Below, in pieces: positions 56,445 to 64,000 of a stretch of 64,000 nt of DNA. Origin of the DNA: an uncultured Prochlorococcus sp. (GTDB lineage Bacteria; Cyanobacteriota; Cyanobacteriia; PCC-6307; Cyanobiaceae); contig CACFCB010000002.1 in assembly GCA_902564695.1 (NCBI GenBank), positions 26,502 through 90,501 of the forward strand, read 5' to 3'. Positions within the stretch are counted from its first letter, which is position 1. Each line of letters opens with the position of its first letter. The translations under genes and the position numbers were made by a program. A model generated the notes under the pieces. That model saw only the letters and a program-made list of their open reading frames with translations, had not been told where the DNA came from and did no database searches.

Positions 56445-58781
56445 TTAATATGGTTTCGCTAGTGGTAATAGACATTTATCCGAATCGCAACCCGCTGGAC
56501 CTGCTTCAGTAAGTTCACCTTTGTCGTATCGACTAAGAGCATCAAAGAAGTCACAATTTTCTCTTCTTTTGATGACCTCTGCTTGCAGCTTTATATAGCT
56601 TTCTTCATCAATAGGTTCAAAAGGAAGTCTAGGGAAGGTCGCATTTGCATCAAATCTTGCAAGCAAAGCCGCTGAAATATAACCTTTGTTTTCATTTATT
56701 GAACTATGCAGAGCTTTCGCTAAACCATCTATCTCATGCTCTCTAAATTCTATTGTGGCAGAGGTGTTGTGGTCTGTGTAGTTAGTTTGAACTTGCATAT
56801 AAAAGTCAAACTGTGCAAGAGCTGAGAAGTTATTAATATCAATTTGGTCCGCTCCGGGTATGTTGGCCCAACTTACTTCGGTTGGTATCTCAACTAGCCA
56901 CTCAGTACAATTTTGATCAAAGGGATTGTCTAGAAGTTTTCCATTTTCATCTTTATCTGATTGAGAAGGTACGATTGTGTACCCATAATTCATGCAAGCT
57001 AATGCGACTGGATCATTCTTGCGAAAAGTAATTCTTCTTATAAAACGTTGAGCTTTTGGAGGGTGCCAGCCAGGAGATGCGCCAGTTAAAAGACTTTTAG
57101 TTCCAGCAGGTTGAACTGTTGTACAACGACTTGGTCGGCGGATATTGTGACGATCACAATATTCAAATACTGTTTCGTTAACGGATTTTCTCCATCGTTT
57201 TAGAAAAGTTGCTTCTTGAAGTTTGAAATTTTTCCCTTCTTCTGTTTCGGGCCGTCCGGCTTCCCACCATTTTAGCCAAGGAGTGCCAAAAGCATGAACG
57301 AAAAAATCGAATAAGCCTGTGAAACTTACTCCAACAATGGGATCCCATTCACGACTTTTTCTGTATCTCTCAACTTCAAATCGATGATTTAGAAGGCAAG
57401 CAACTGATAATGCTGCTGCTTTGAAAGCGTTGTCTTGTTCTTCTAAATCTAAAGGATCTATTTGATTGAGATGAATTTCGGCAAGATTGCAGTGAAAATC
57501 AGAACCAAGAATTTCTCCACATGGGTTTAAACCATACCTACTTAATCTATGAAAAAGTTCGTTTTCGTCAAATGGACCGTAATTAGTTTGAATCCAGTTT
57601 GCTGCTTCTTCTTTGCCTTGGTCGCAGTAAATATTTATAAATTCATTTCTTAATTCTGCTGAAGTAAGTATGTCTGCATTGGATCGAGCAATTGCCTCAG
57701 GCGCAAATTGAATAGCTCCTTCTCCTGAGTGAAATTGCTTTGTAACTGCCTCAATGAGAACTTTTAGTTCAGGCTTAGAATGATAAACGCGTGTATGGTT
57801 TGCCATCCTTAAGGCATCTTTCTCAGGGTCAATGCTCCAATTACCATCAGAATCTTTTTTCCAAAGATTTTCTTTGGCACCTGCGGCATCTAAATCCTCA
57901 GAAGAAAATTGGCGCATTCCTGCGCTTCTTCTTATGTTGCCAGCAACAATTGTTACGGCTGCTTCATCGATAAGGAGGCAACATTCTATTGAAGTTAATT
58001 TTCTACCTATTGCTTTATTTAATAGATTTGTTATACGAGGATATAAATCTTTTAGCTTTACAGGATTTGCCATACCTCCAAATCCTTTGAGTGACTCGCC
58101 GGCAGGCCTTACATCTTGTAGGTCAATAGTTATGTTAATTTCTTTGGAATTAAAACTATTATCACTACTTAATTCAAGAATTTTTTGATAACTATCAACC
58201 CACCCTCTTCTGCTATCACCAACTTTTATTAGAACATTATTTTCTTTGATAAAGAATGTAGTCTTTTCATTCCTTTTATCTGGAGTTGTTATTCCTATCT
58301 CTGAAACTGTTTCAATATTCAGTCTATTTATAACCTTTGGAAGTTGATCTATTAGGTGGGGTTCAATTATTGCTCCAGTGCCACAACCCATCATGGCTAA
58401 ATCCATCATGAGTCCAAAGGCTTGCCAATCAACAAGGTTTGTTGAGGTGCAATTGTAGGCACCAGAAAAATTTTTTTCTTTGTCAATCCAATCTGTTCCG
58501 CCTATCCAAAGCCAACGTCCAGATGGAAGTGCTTTCTTCTCTTGCTGCATTCTTTGCATTAAAATTACTTCGTCTTTGCTCAATCCACCAAGTTTTTTTA
58601 ATCCACTAAGGTTCCTATCGTTAACTTGCTCCCAGCTTTCACGACCATTAGGAAGTTTCCTGCTATACGTTCTGTAAAAGACAGGGTTGGCTGCAGGAGC
58701 AGTTACTGGAAAATCAGCTTTTGCATTTGTTTTCCCCGAGGCTGAATTATTTGTTTCGGGCTGGCCTGTTGCAATTGTCAA
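56445..58781 (-). CDS. nrdJ: Ribonucleoside-triphosphate reductase, adenosylcobalamin-dependent (class II)
   Basis: Class II RNR of 778 residues, the monomeric Lactobacillus type, reducing ribonucleotides with an adenosylcobalamin radical; it supplies dNTPs for DNA replication. Segments: NCTSTNLVDWQAFGLMMDLAMMGCGTGAIIE (substrate/radical cysteine region), GNIRRSAGMRQFS, and the conserved GLNPCGEILGSDFHCNLAEIHLN active-site loop, ending in the redox cysteine pair GCDSDKCLLPLAK. The start is TTG. A palindrome sits over its likely -10 region. cbiX in the window belongs to the same cobalamin economy. Confidence 0.94.
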   Translation of the reverse strand: MTIATGQPETNNSASGKTNAKADFPVTAPAANPVFYRTYSRKLPNGRESWEQVNDRNLSGLKKLGGLSKDEVILMQRMQQEKKALPSGRWLWIGGTDWIDKEKNFSGAYNCTSTNLVDWQAFGLMMDLAMMGCGTGAIIEPHLIDQLPKVINRLNIETVSEIGITTPDKRNEKTTFFIKENNVLIKVGDSRRGWVDSYQKILELSSDNSFNSKEINITIDLQDVRPAGESLKGFGGMANPVKLKDLYPRITNLLNKAIGRKLTSIECCLLIDEAAVTIVAGNIRRSAGMRQFSSEDLDAAGAKENLWKKDSDGNWSIDPEKDALRMANHTRVYHSKPELKVLIEAVTKQFHSGEGAIQFAPEAIARSNADILTSAELRNEFINIYCDQGKEEAANWIQTNYGPFDENELFHRLSRYGLNPCGEILGSDFHCNLAEIHLNQIDPLDLEEQDNAFKAAALSVACLLNHRFEVERYRKSREWDPIVGVSFTGLFDFFVHAFGTPWLKWWEAGRPETEEGKNFKLQEATFLKRWRKSVNETVFEYCDRHNIRRPSRCTTVQPAGTKSLLTGASPGWHPPKAQRFIRRITFRKNDPVALACMNYGYTIVPSQSDKDENGKLLDNPFDQNCTEWLVEIPTEVSWANIPGADQIDINNFSALAQFDFYMQVQTNYTDHNTSATIEFREHEIDGLAKALHSSINENKGYISAALLARFDANATFPRLPFEPIDEESYIKLQAEVIKRRENCDFFDALSRYDKGELTEAGPAGCDSDKCLLPLAKPY

Positions 58782-58811
58782 GATCTTTGTATCCCTTTGG
58801 TATTTATTACG

Positions 58812-58833
58812 TTAACGCCATGTATAGCGTTAG
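58812..58833. promoter_or_regulatory. Inverted repeat over the nrdJ promoter
   Basis: TTAACGC (58812-58818) and GCGTTAG (58827-58833) are 6/7 complementary (7/8 with the next base) with an 8-base spacer; the minus-strand spacer reads TATACATG, a -10-like TATACA. The repeat lies 31 bases before the nrdJ TTG. It does not match the known NrdR box by eye. Confidence 0.45.
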
Positions 58834-58872
58834 CAAGTTTTTTTAACACCATCAGCGGGGCTGCAGAGAAAA

Positions 58873-58878
58873 TATAAT
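58873..58878 (+). promoter_or_regulatory. Candidate -10 box of the methyltransferase gene
   Basis: TATAAT 18 bases before the ATG of the methyltransferase, in a short inverted repeat (AGAAAAT...ATTTTCT). The leader would be only about ten bases. No -35 was assigned. Confidence 0.4.
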
Positions 58879-58896
58879 AAAAATTTTCTTTTATAA

Positions 58897-59580
58897 ATGA
58901 AAAGGATACCTGAACCAGAACTTATGGAATCCCTTTCGCAAGTAGAGGCTTATTCAAATGCGGATTTTTCCAAAAGTGATTCTTTTGTTGTTTTCGGGCT
59001 TCAAGAATATTTAAAAAAATCAGGAAAAACTCTTAACAAAAATGATTTAATTCTTGATGTTGGATGTGGCCCTGGAAATATTGCCTCGAGAATTGCTGAA
59101 ATTTGGCCTTTTGTAAAGGTTGTTGGAATTGATGGGTCAAACCAAATGTTGATCCAGGCAAGAAAAAAGCTTGATAATAAGTTTTCTAAAAACCTCAGTT
59201 ATGAATTAGTAGAGATAAATGCAATAGCAACTGGCAAAAAGAAATTTCCGCTTAAAGCAGAGGTATTAGTTAGTAATAGTGCCTTGCATCATTTCCATAA
59301 TCCTTCTAATTTTTGGAATGCTTTAAAAAAACTTGCCAAAAAAGAATGTGTTCATTTTCATCGTGATCTAATAAGACCCCCCTCGTTAGAAAAAACATTT
59401 GAGATAAAAGAAAAATATCTTTCAAGTTCACCAAATATTCTCAAGAGAGATTTTTTTGCATCTCTTAAAGCATCATTTACAGTTGATGAAGTTCATCAAC
59501 AGCTTGTTAAGGCAGGTTTGTCTAAATTGAAGGTTTATCAAGTTGACGAACTTTATTTTGAGATCATTGGATGCGTTTAA
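58897..59580 (+). CDS. Class I SAM-dependent methyltransferase
   Basis: A 227-residue methyltransferase. SAM binding: LILDVGCGPGNIASRIA (51-67), then VKVVGIDGSNQMLIQARKK and LVSNSALHHFHNPSNFWNAL, typical motifs of the UbiE/MTase-11 group. The C-terminal part (FTVDEVHQQLVKAGLSKLKVYQVDELYF) packs on the core. No substrate can be inferred. It is separated by 36 bases from prfC and probably shares its transcript. Confidence 0.88.
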   Translation: MKRIPEPELMESLSQVEAYSNADFSKSDSFVVFGLQEYLKKSGKTLNKNDLILDVGCGPGNIASRIAEIWPFVKVVGIDGSNQMLIQARKKLDNKFSKNLSYELVEINAIATGKKKFPLKAEVLVSNSALHHFHNPSNFWNALKKLAKKECVHFHRDLIRPPSLEKTFEIKEKYLSSSPNILKRDFFASLKASFTVDEVHQQLVKAGLSKLKVYQVDELYFEIIGCV

Positions 59581-59616
59581 TCCTTTTAGTAAAAATTTGA
59601 ACAACTTCAAATAATA

Positions 59617-61284
59617 ATGAAATCAACACCTCCTGAGAAGACTAATTTAAATCCAAAGTTAGAAGAGGAACTAATTAATTCTCTTGATGTGGAGGTTGGA
59701 AAGAGAAGAAATTTCGCAATTATTTCTCACCCTGATGCTGGGAAAACTACGTTGACAGAAAAACTTTTACTTTATGGTGGAGCGATCCAACAAGCAGGAG
59801 CAGTAAAAGCAAGAGGAGAACAAAGAAAAGTTACTTCTGATTGGATGGAGTTAGAAAAGCAAAGAGGTATATCGATTACATCAACCGTGTTGCAATTCGC
59901 GTACAAGGATAAAAAAATTAATTTATTGGATACACCTGGTCACCAAGACTTTTCTGAAGATACCTATAGGACACTTGCTGCTGCAGATAATGCTGTAATG
60001 CTTGAGGACGCTGCTAAAGGTCTTGAACCTCAGACAAGGAAGCTTTTTGAAGTTTGCAGGATGCGGCAAATACCTATTTTTACTTTTATCAACAAGATGG
60101 ATAGACCAGGTCAAGAACCCCTTGAATTGTTGGATGAGATTGAGTCAGAGTTAGGTTTATTAACTTTTGCTGTTAACTGGCCAATAGGCAGCGGAGATTT
60201 CTTTAGAGGAGTTATTGAGCGGGCAAGTAAAGAAGTAGTTTTATTTTCGAGAGCTGAGAGAGGGAAGCAATCTAATGAAATACGATTAAAAATTAATGAC
60301 CCTGAGCTTAAAAATTTAGTAGAGGAGGAATTATTGATAAAAGCACTTGAAGAGATTGAAATTTTAGATGAGGCTGGTAGTGAGTTGAATCAAGAATTAA
60401 TTTCATCGGGTGAGTTAACACCTGTTTTTTTTGGATCGGCAATGACTAATTTTGGGGTTAGGCCATTTTTAGATAATTTTCTTGAATTATCTCAAGGACC
60501 AATTGCTCGAAATAGTTTTGATGGACCTATTTTTCCTACAAGAGAATTTTTTAGTGGCTTTGTGTTTAAATTGCAAGCAAATATGGATCCAAAACATCGA
60601 GATAGAGTGGCCTTCGTGAGGGTTTGTAGTGGAAGGTTTGAAAAAGATATGACAGTCCAGCACGCTAGGACTGGAAAGCAAATTAGATTGTCAAGACCCC
60701 AAAAGATTTTTGGTCAAGATAGAGCAGTAGTGGATGATGCCTACCCAGGTGATGTTATTGGTTTAAATAATCCTGGTATGTTTTCTATTGGTGATACATT
60801 GTTCATTGGTCCGCGAGTTGAATTTGAAGGGATTCCATGCTTTAGCCCCGAGATATTTAGTTGGTTAAGAAATCCAAATCCATCAGCTTTTAAGAATTTT
60901 AGAAAAGGGGTTAATGAATTAAGGGAAGAGGGGGCAGTTCAAATTCTTTACGATACAGATCAAAGTAAAAGAGATCCGATCTTGGCAGCAGTTGGCCAGC
61001 TTCAACTTGAGGTAGTTCAACATCGTTTGGCTAGCGAATATGGAGTGGAAAGTAAACTTGAACCAATGGGTTATCAAGTTGCAAGATGGGTAAAAGGTGG
61101 ATGGCCTGCTTTAGAAAAAGTTGGGCGTATTTTTAATTGCAAAACTGTTCAAGATGCTTGGCTTCGACCAGTTTTACTTTTTAAAAATGAATGGAATCTA
61201 AATCAATTAAAGGAAGATCATCCAGAAATGGAGTTAAACACAGTAGCTCCAGTTGTTAGTGGTGTTGATCCTGTTTCCCTTTAA
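59617..61284 (+). CDS. prfC: Peptide chain release factor 3
   Basis: Translational GTPase that removes RF1/RF2 from the ribosome after termination. It has 555 residues. G1 [15 protein letters not shown] (36-50), G2 RGISITS, G3 [10 protein letters not shown] and G4 FINKMDR are all present, and RF3-specific domains II/III extend to the end ([15 protein letters not shown]). The N-terminus has a longer leader ([21 protein letters not shown]) than E. coli RF3. Confidence 0.96.
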   Translation: MKSTPPEKTNLNPKLEEELINSLDVEVGKRRNFAIISHPDAGKTTLTEKLLLYGGAIQQAGAVKARGEQRKVTSDWMELEKQRGISITSTVLQFAYKDKKINLLDTPGHQDFSEDTYRTLAAADNAVMLEDAAKGLEPQTRKLFEVCRMRQIPIFTFINKMDRPGQEPLELLDEIESELGLLTFAVNWPIGSGDFFRGVIERASKEVVLFSRAERGKQSNEIRLKINDPELKNLVEEELLIKALEEIEILDEAGSELNQELISSGELTPVFFGSAMTNFGVRPFLDNFLELSQGPIARNSFDGPIFPTREFFSGFVFKLQANMDPKHRDRVAFVRVCSGRFEKDMTVQHARTGKQIRLSRPQKIFGQDRAVVDDAYPGDVIGLNNPGMFSIGDTLFIGPRVEFEGIPCFSPEIFSWLRNPNPSAFKNFRKGVNELREEGAVQILYDTDQSKRDPILAAVGQLQLEVVQHRLASEYGVESKLEPMGYQVARWVKGGWPALEKVGRIFNCKTVQDAWLRPVLLFKNEWNLNQLKEDHPEMELNTVAPVVSGVDPVSL

Positions 61285-61340
61285 AATAGATTAAAATTAA
61301 ATCATCAAAGAATAGTTCATAAATCTTTTCTATAAAATCT

Positions 61341-62030
61341 ATGGAAATTGGTACTAATTCACAACCAAATTCAAACTCACAAAATCCATATTTAATACTT
61401 GGATTAAATGAGGGGGCTAGTTTTGATGCTATTCAAGAAGCTAGAGATAAAAAATTGATAGAAGCTGGAGATGATCAAATTACTAAAGCTAAAATAGAGG
61501 CTGCTTATGATTCATTGCTAATGGTAAGTCTAAAGTCAAGACAACTTGGTAATGTAAGTAATGAAGCAATAAATGCGTCAAAAAAAGAAAACGAAGATAA
61601 GAATGTTGGTGAGATAGGAACAGGAAAAATTCTAACTAGTTTGAAAAAATTAAATCTTCCGACTTTCCAGTTTTCAACATCTAATTTTTTACCAAGTTTG
61701 GAGTTAGCAACTGGACAAGATTTGACTATAAGAATTTCATTAGGGATACTTGCCTTTTTACTTGTTTTAATTGTTCCCTCTGAGAGTGTTGAATTAATAC
61801 TCTCTCTTTCAACAATCGGTTTATTTATAAGTCAGACAAGAAGAGGACGACCTTTTTTACAATCTTTAATTTGGTGTATTATTCTTTTAAGTATTGGCCT
61901 ACTTTCTGGCTCATTATTATTAGGCGGAGCTCAACCTTTTATTGATAACTCCGTTGCGATATCTTCAGATAAGTTTGAGGCAATACCTGCGATATTTATA
62001 ATTTGGTTGGGAACGCTTTTTTTTGATTGA
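61341..62030 (+). CDS. CPP1-like family protein (DUF3353)
   Basis: Integral membrane protein of 229 residues with an N-terminal J-like segment (NPYLILGLNEGASFDAIQEARDKKLIEAGDD, about 16-46) lacking the HPD of DnaJ, and three or four transmembrane helices in the C-terminal half (ISLGILAFLLVLIVP, SIGLLSGSLLLGG). Family members in cyanobacteria and plastids (CPP1) stabilise the light-dependent protochlorophyllide oxidoreductase. The role here follows from family knowledge only. Confidence 0.85.
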   Translation: MEIGTNSQPNSNSQNPYLILGLNEGASFDAIQEARDKKLIEAGDDQITKAKIEAAYDSLLMVSLKSRQLGNVSNEAINASKKENEDKNVGEIGTGKILTSLKKLNLPTFQFSTSNFLPSLELATGQDLTIRISLGILAFLLVLIVPSESVELILSLSTIGLFISQTRRGRPFLQSLIWCIILLSIGLLSGSLLLGGAQPFIDNSVAISSDKFEAIPAIFIIWLGTLFFD

Positions 62031-62034
62031 TAAT

Positions 62035-62934
62035 TTAATCAATTAATGATGACAATTCCGCCTCATTTACACGATATATATTTTTACAAAATTCACATGT
62101 TAATTCTGCTTTTCCATCTTCTCTAAGTATTTTTTCAAGTTCATTCTTACCTAATATTTTTAATGCTGAGAGGCTTCTCTCTCTTGAACATCTACATTTA
62201 AAGTAAACATCCTGCGATGATCTAATTATTTCTGAAGATGATTGATCAAGATCAGGAAAAATTTCTTCAATTATAGAGATTAGATTATTTTGATTTTTGT
62301 TTAATAATTCTCCAAATGAGTTGATTTCTCTACAACGGTTCTCCAGTAATGCAATTAGGGAATAGTCTCTTTCTGCTTTTGGCAGGACTTGAGCTAAGAG
62401 GCCACCGCTGCAAACTATTTTGTCTTGATTGATTATTTCTCCTACAAACACAGCTGATGGTGTTTGTTCGGAATGTAATAAATAGGACGCAATATCTTCT
62501 CCAATACCTCCATTAACTAACTCAACAGTGCTGTTATGGGGTTCTCCCTTTCCCTCGTCTCTAATAACGTGAAGATATCCAATCCCTGTTGCTTTTTTAA
62601 AATCAAATGAATAATTATTTTGTTCATTTTTAATCAAATCTAATTCAAGGTTTGGATTACCTACATATCCCCTCACACTTCCATCCCGACCTGCATCAAT
62701 AGTCAATCCTTTTAGGGGGCCATCTGAGCTAATTCTTAGAGTCACTCTTCCATGGTTAACTTTCATTGAACTGGCAAGTAGAAGGCTTGCACTCATTGAC
62801 CTCCCTACGATTGCAGAAGTCAAATATGAAAGTGAATGTCTTTGTTTCGCTTCTTTTGTTGATTCAGTTGTTGTTACGGCTATTAATCTGATACCCCCTT
62901 TGGCAGCAGTTGCCCTTATCAATAAGTCAGTCAT
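62035..62934 (-). CDS. hslO: Redox-regulated chaperone Hsp33
   Basis: Cytoplasmic holdase chaperone activated by oxidation. It has 299 residues. The C-terminal zinc/redox switch is Cys247-x-Cys249 in [10 protein letters not shown] and Cys280-x2-Cys283 in LTCEFCKN, as in Hsp33. The N-terminal fold carries [14 protein letters not shown] and [10 protein letters not shown]. The stop is 4 bases from the CPP1-like stop, and its start shares a base with the stop of the ABC ATPase gene. Confidence 0.95.
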   Translation of the reverse strand: MTDLLIRATAAKGGIRLIAVTTTESTKEAKQRHSLSYLTSAIVGRSMSASLLLASSMKVNHGRVTLRISSDGPLKGLTIDAGRDGSVRGYVGNPNLELDLIKNEQNNYSFDFKKATGIGYLHVIRDEGKGEPHNSTVELVNGGIGEDIASYLLHSEQTPSAVFVGEIINQDKIVCSGGLLAQVLPKAERDYSLIALLENRCREINSFGELLNKNQNNLISIIEEIFPDLDQSSSEIIRSSQDVYFKCRCSRERSLSALKILGKNELEKILREDGKAELTCEFCKNIYRVNEAELSSLID

Positions 62935-63587
62935 TAATCTTTTTTAATTTGTTGAGTATTTTTAAATGAGAGAAGTTTTCCTTTATTTAGCTCATAACAG
63001 TCGATATTCAAGTTTTTAAAAAGTTCAGGTTCATGAGTGACGATCAAGATTGTTTGATTGTCTTTAAGCTTTGAAATCAATTGAATGACTCCATTTCTCA
63101 TCGACCAGTCTAAGCCCGCCGTTGGCTCATCCAATAAAAGTACTTTTGGTTTCCTAAGTAATTGAACAGCAATCGCGAGTCGTCTTTGTTGCCCTCCACT
63201 AAGAGATTCTGGTGATTTATTAAGATGCAATTTATTAAGTCCTACTTTGTTTAGTAAATTTAGTTGTTCATATGTTGTTAATTTTTTTTGTCCAAGGCGC
63301 AATTCTTGGCCTACGGATAATCCAAGAAAATATCTCTCTGGGAATTGAAAAACCAATCCACATAACCATCTGCGCTGTCTCGGGTTTAATGTTTTGTCGA
63401 ACCATTTGATCTCTCCTTTTTGGCATCCTGAAAGGCCACTAATAACTTCAATTAATGTTGTTTTCCCGCTTCCACTTGGTCCCTTGATAATTGTAATTCT
63501 TCCAGGCTGTGAGGAAAAACTAAGATCATTTAGTATTGGTCTTTCTGCTGTGGAAGGGTGATAATAAATATTTTTTAAATTAAGCAT
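62934..63587 (-). CDS. ABC transporter ATP-binding protein
   Basis: Small ABC ATPase of 217 residues. Walker [17 protein letters not shown] (34-49), Q-loop FQFPERYF, signature [20 protein letters not shown], Walker [13 protein letters not shown] and H-loop IVTHEP are intact. The Q-loop FPE pattern resembles ECF/CbiO-type energy-coupling ATPases, so it may serve a vitamin or metal transporter, but no partner permease lies here. It overlaps hslO by one base and is divergent from the following gene. Confidence 0.88.
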   Translation of the reverse strand: MLNLKNIYYHPSTAERPILNDLSFSSQPGRITIIKGPSGSGKTTLIEVISGLSGCQKGEIKWFDKTLNPRQRRWLCGLVFQFPERYFLGLSVGQELRLGQKKLTTYEQLNLLNKVGLNKLHLNKSPESLSGGQQRRLAIAVQLLRKPKVLLLDEPTAGLDWSMRNGVIQLISKLKDNQTILIVTHEPELFKNLNIDCYELNKGKLLSFKNTQQIKKD

Positions 63588-63703
63588 TACTCTTTCGTTA
63601 AGAAATGAACTTACTAAATTTAGATTTTTTATTTTTATTTAATCAATTTACATTAGATTAATGTTGATATCTTTTAGTTTCTCTTTTTCAAGATCTATTG
63701 TCT

Positions 63704-64000
63704 ATGGAAGTTAGATTTCGTGAGGTTGATCCTTTCAATTGTTGGATATGGCTTAAATATTCTGAGGTACCAAGTAAAGGGGAAAAAGATTACATTGATG
63801 GTGTTTTTGATTCTTGGTATGTACTAGGTCGACTTGGAGGATTTAATTCTGAAAATATGCAGACCCATGAAATGGGGGCAGATGTCAGTTGGATGAGCTA
63901 TGAAAATGATGATGGCGCCTCTGGTTTACCCTCATTGATGCATAACCTTGGACAATTTGAATTCAATGGGTGCTGGAGTAGATGTTGGGTCGATTTAGGC
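63704..64000 (+). CDS. DUF3531 family protein (3' end beyond window)
   Basis: Start of a protein of the cyanobacterial/plastid DUF3531 family: MEVRFREVDPFNCWIWLKY, DSWYVLGRLGGFNSENMQ, and the signature VSWMSYENDD followed by LPSLMHNLGQFEFNGCWSRCWVDLG. At least 99 residues are visible; the stop is outside the window. Its function is unknown. The ATG at 63704 is the first in frame. Confidence 0.8.
   Translation, partial: MEVRFREVDPFNCWIWLKYSEVPSKGEKDYIDGVFDSWYVLGRLGGFNSENMQTHEMGADVSWMSYENDDGASGLPSLMHNLGQFEFNGCWSRCWVDLG

Noticed and set aside
57832..58188. 118-residue frame antisense to nrdJ
   Set aside because: Shadow of nrdJ; no motif of its own.

Overview
The window is a compact, AT-rich cyanobacterial chromosome segment of the Prochlorococcus type. 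The evidence is a Pcb divinyl-chlorophyll a/b antenna gene, CrtL-type lycopene cyclase, cobalamin-dependent NrdJ, phylloquinone genes menD/menB, glycogen synthase, solanesyl diphosphate synthase, several cyanobacteria-only families (DUF4336, DUF760, DUF1350, DUF2811, DUF3531, CPP1-like), very short intergenic gaps and frequent TTG/GTG starts. The base composition and gene mix suggest a low-light-adapted strain, but the exact clade is inference.

Layout. 1-2.6 kb: end of a metal (Mn/Zn) ABC transporter ATPase, its permease and a DUF4336 protein. 2.6-3.6 kb: DUF760 protein and signal peptidase I. 3.7-9.3 kb: forward run menD, menB, glgA, murF. 9.3-14.6 kb: reverse run glmU, MnmC-like methyltransferase, aroA, ubiD. 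14.6-19.1 kb: forward run comB, nitrilase-like amidohydrolase, cell-wall amidase, murI, solanesyl diphosphate synthase. 19.1-26.8 kb: HAD phosphatase, acs, DUF1350, DnaQ-like exonuclease, hisS, ugd. 26.8-44.2 kb is looser and more accessory: small hypotheticals, pcb with a 0.9 kb gene-free leader, GltS-like symporter, GST-like protein, a T5orf172-like membrane protein, two SDR enzymes, crtL, MscS channel, isochorismatase-family hydrolase, a Fur-family regulator, ArsS-type radical SAM protein, StpA-type phosphatase, and an unrecognised protein plus a sugar-kinase-like protein. 44.2-52 kb: metY-metA, a FAD-linked oxidase with no canonical start, cbiX, DUF2811, GMC oxidoreductase. 52.3-64 kb: pentapeptide protein and GT39-like membrane glycosyltransferase, tRNA-Ser(TGA), small proteins, nrdJ, methyltransferase, prfC, CPP1-like, hslO, an ABC ATPase and the start of a DUF3531 gene.

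Functionally the window covers wall synthesis (glmU, murF, murI, amidase), quinone and isoprenoid supply (menD, menB, ubiD, sds, crtL), light harvesting (pcb), methionine synthesis by direct sulfhydrylation (metA with an acetyl-type Glu, plus metY), and B12-related metabolism (nrdJ, cbiX). No IS element, prophage, CRISPR array or rRNA gene was seen. The most notable points are a perfect 13-bp hairpin directly after the crtL start codon, the FAD oxidase whose only plausible start is ATT behind a strong Shine-Dalgarno, a palindrome embracing the -10 box of the Fur-family gene, an 11-bp hairpin that competes with folding of the tRNA-Ser 3' end, and a divergent stpA/unknown/kinase cluster next to arsS.
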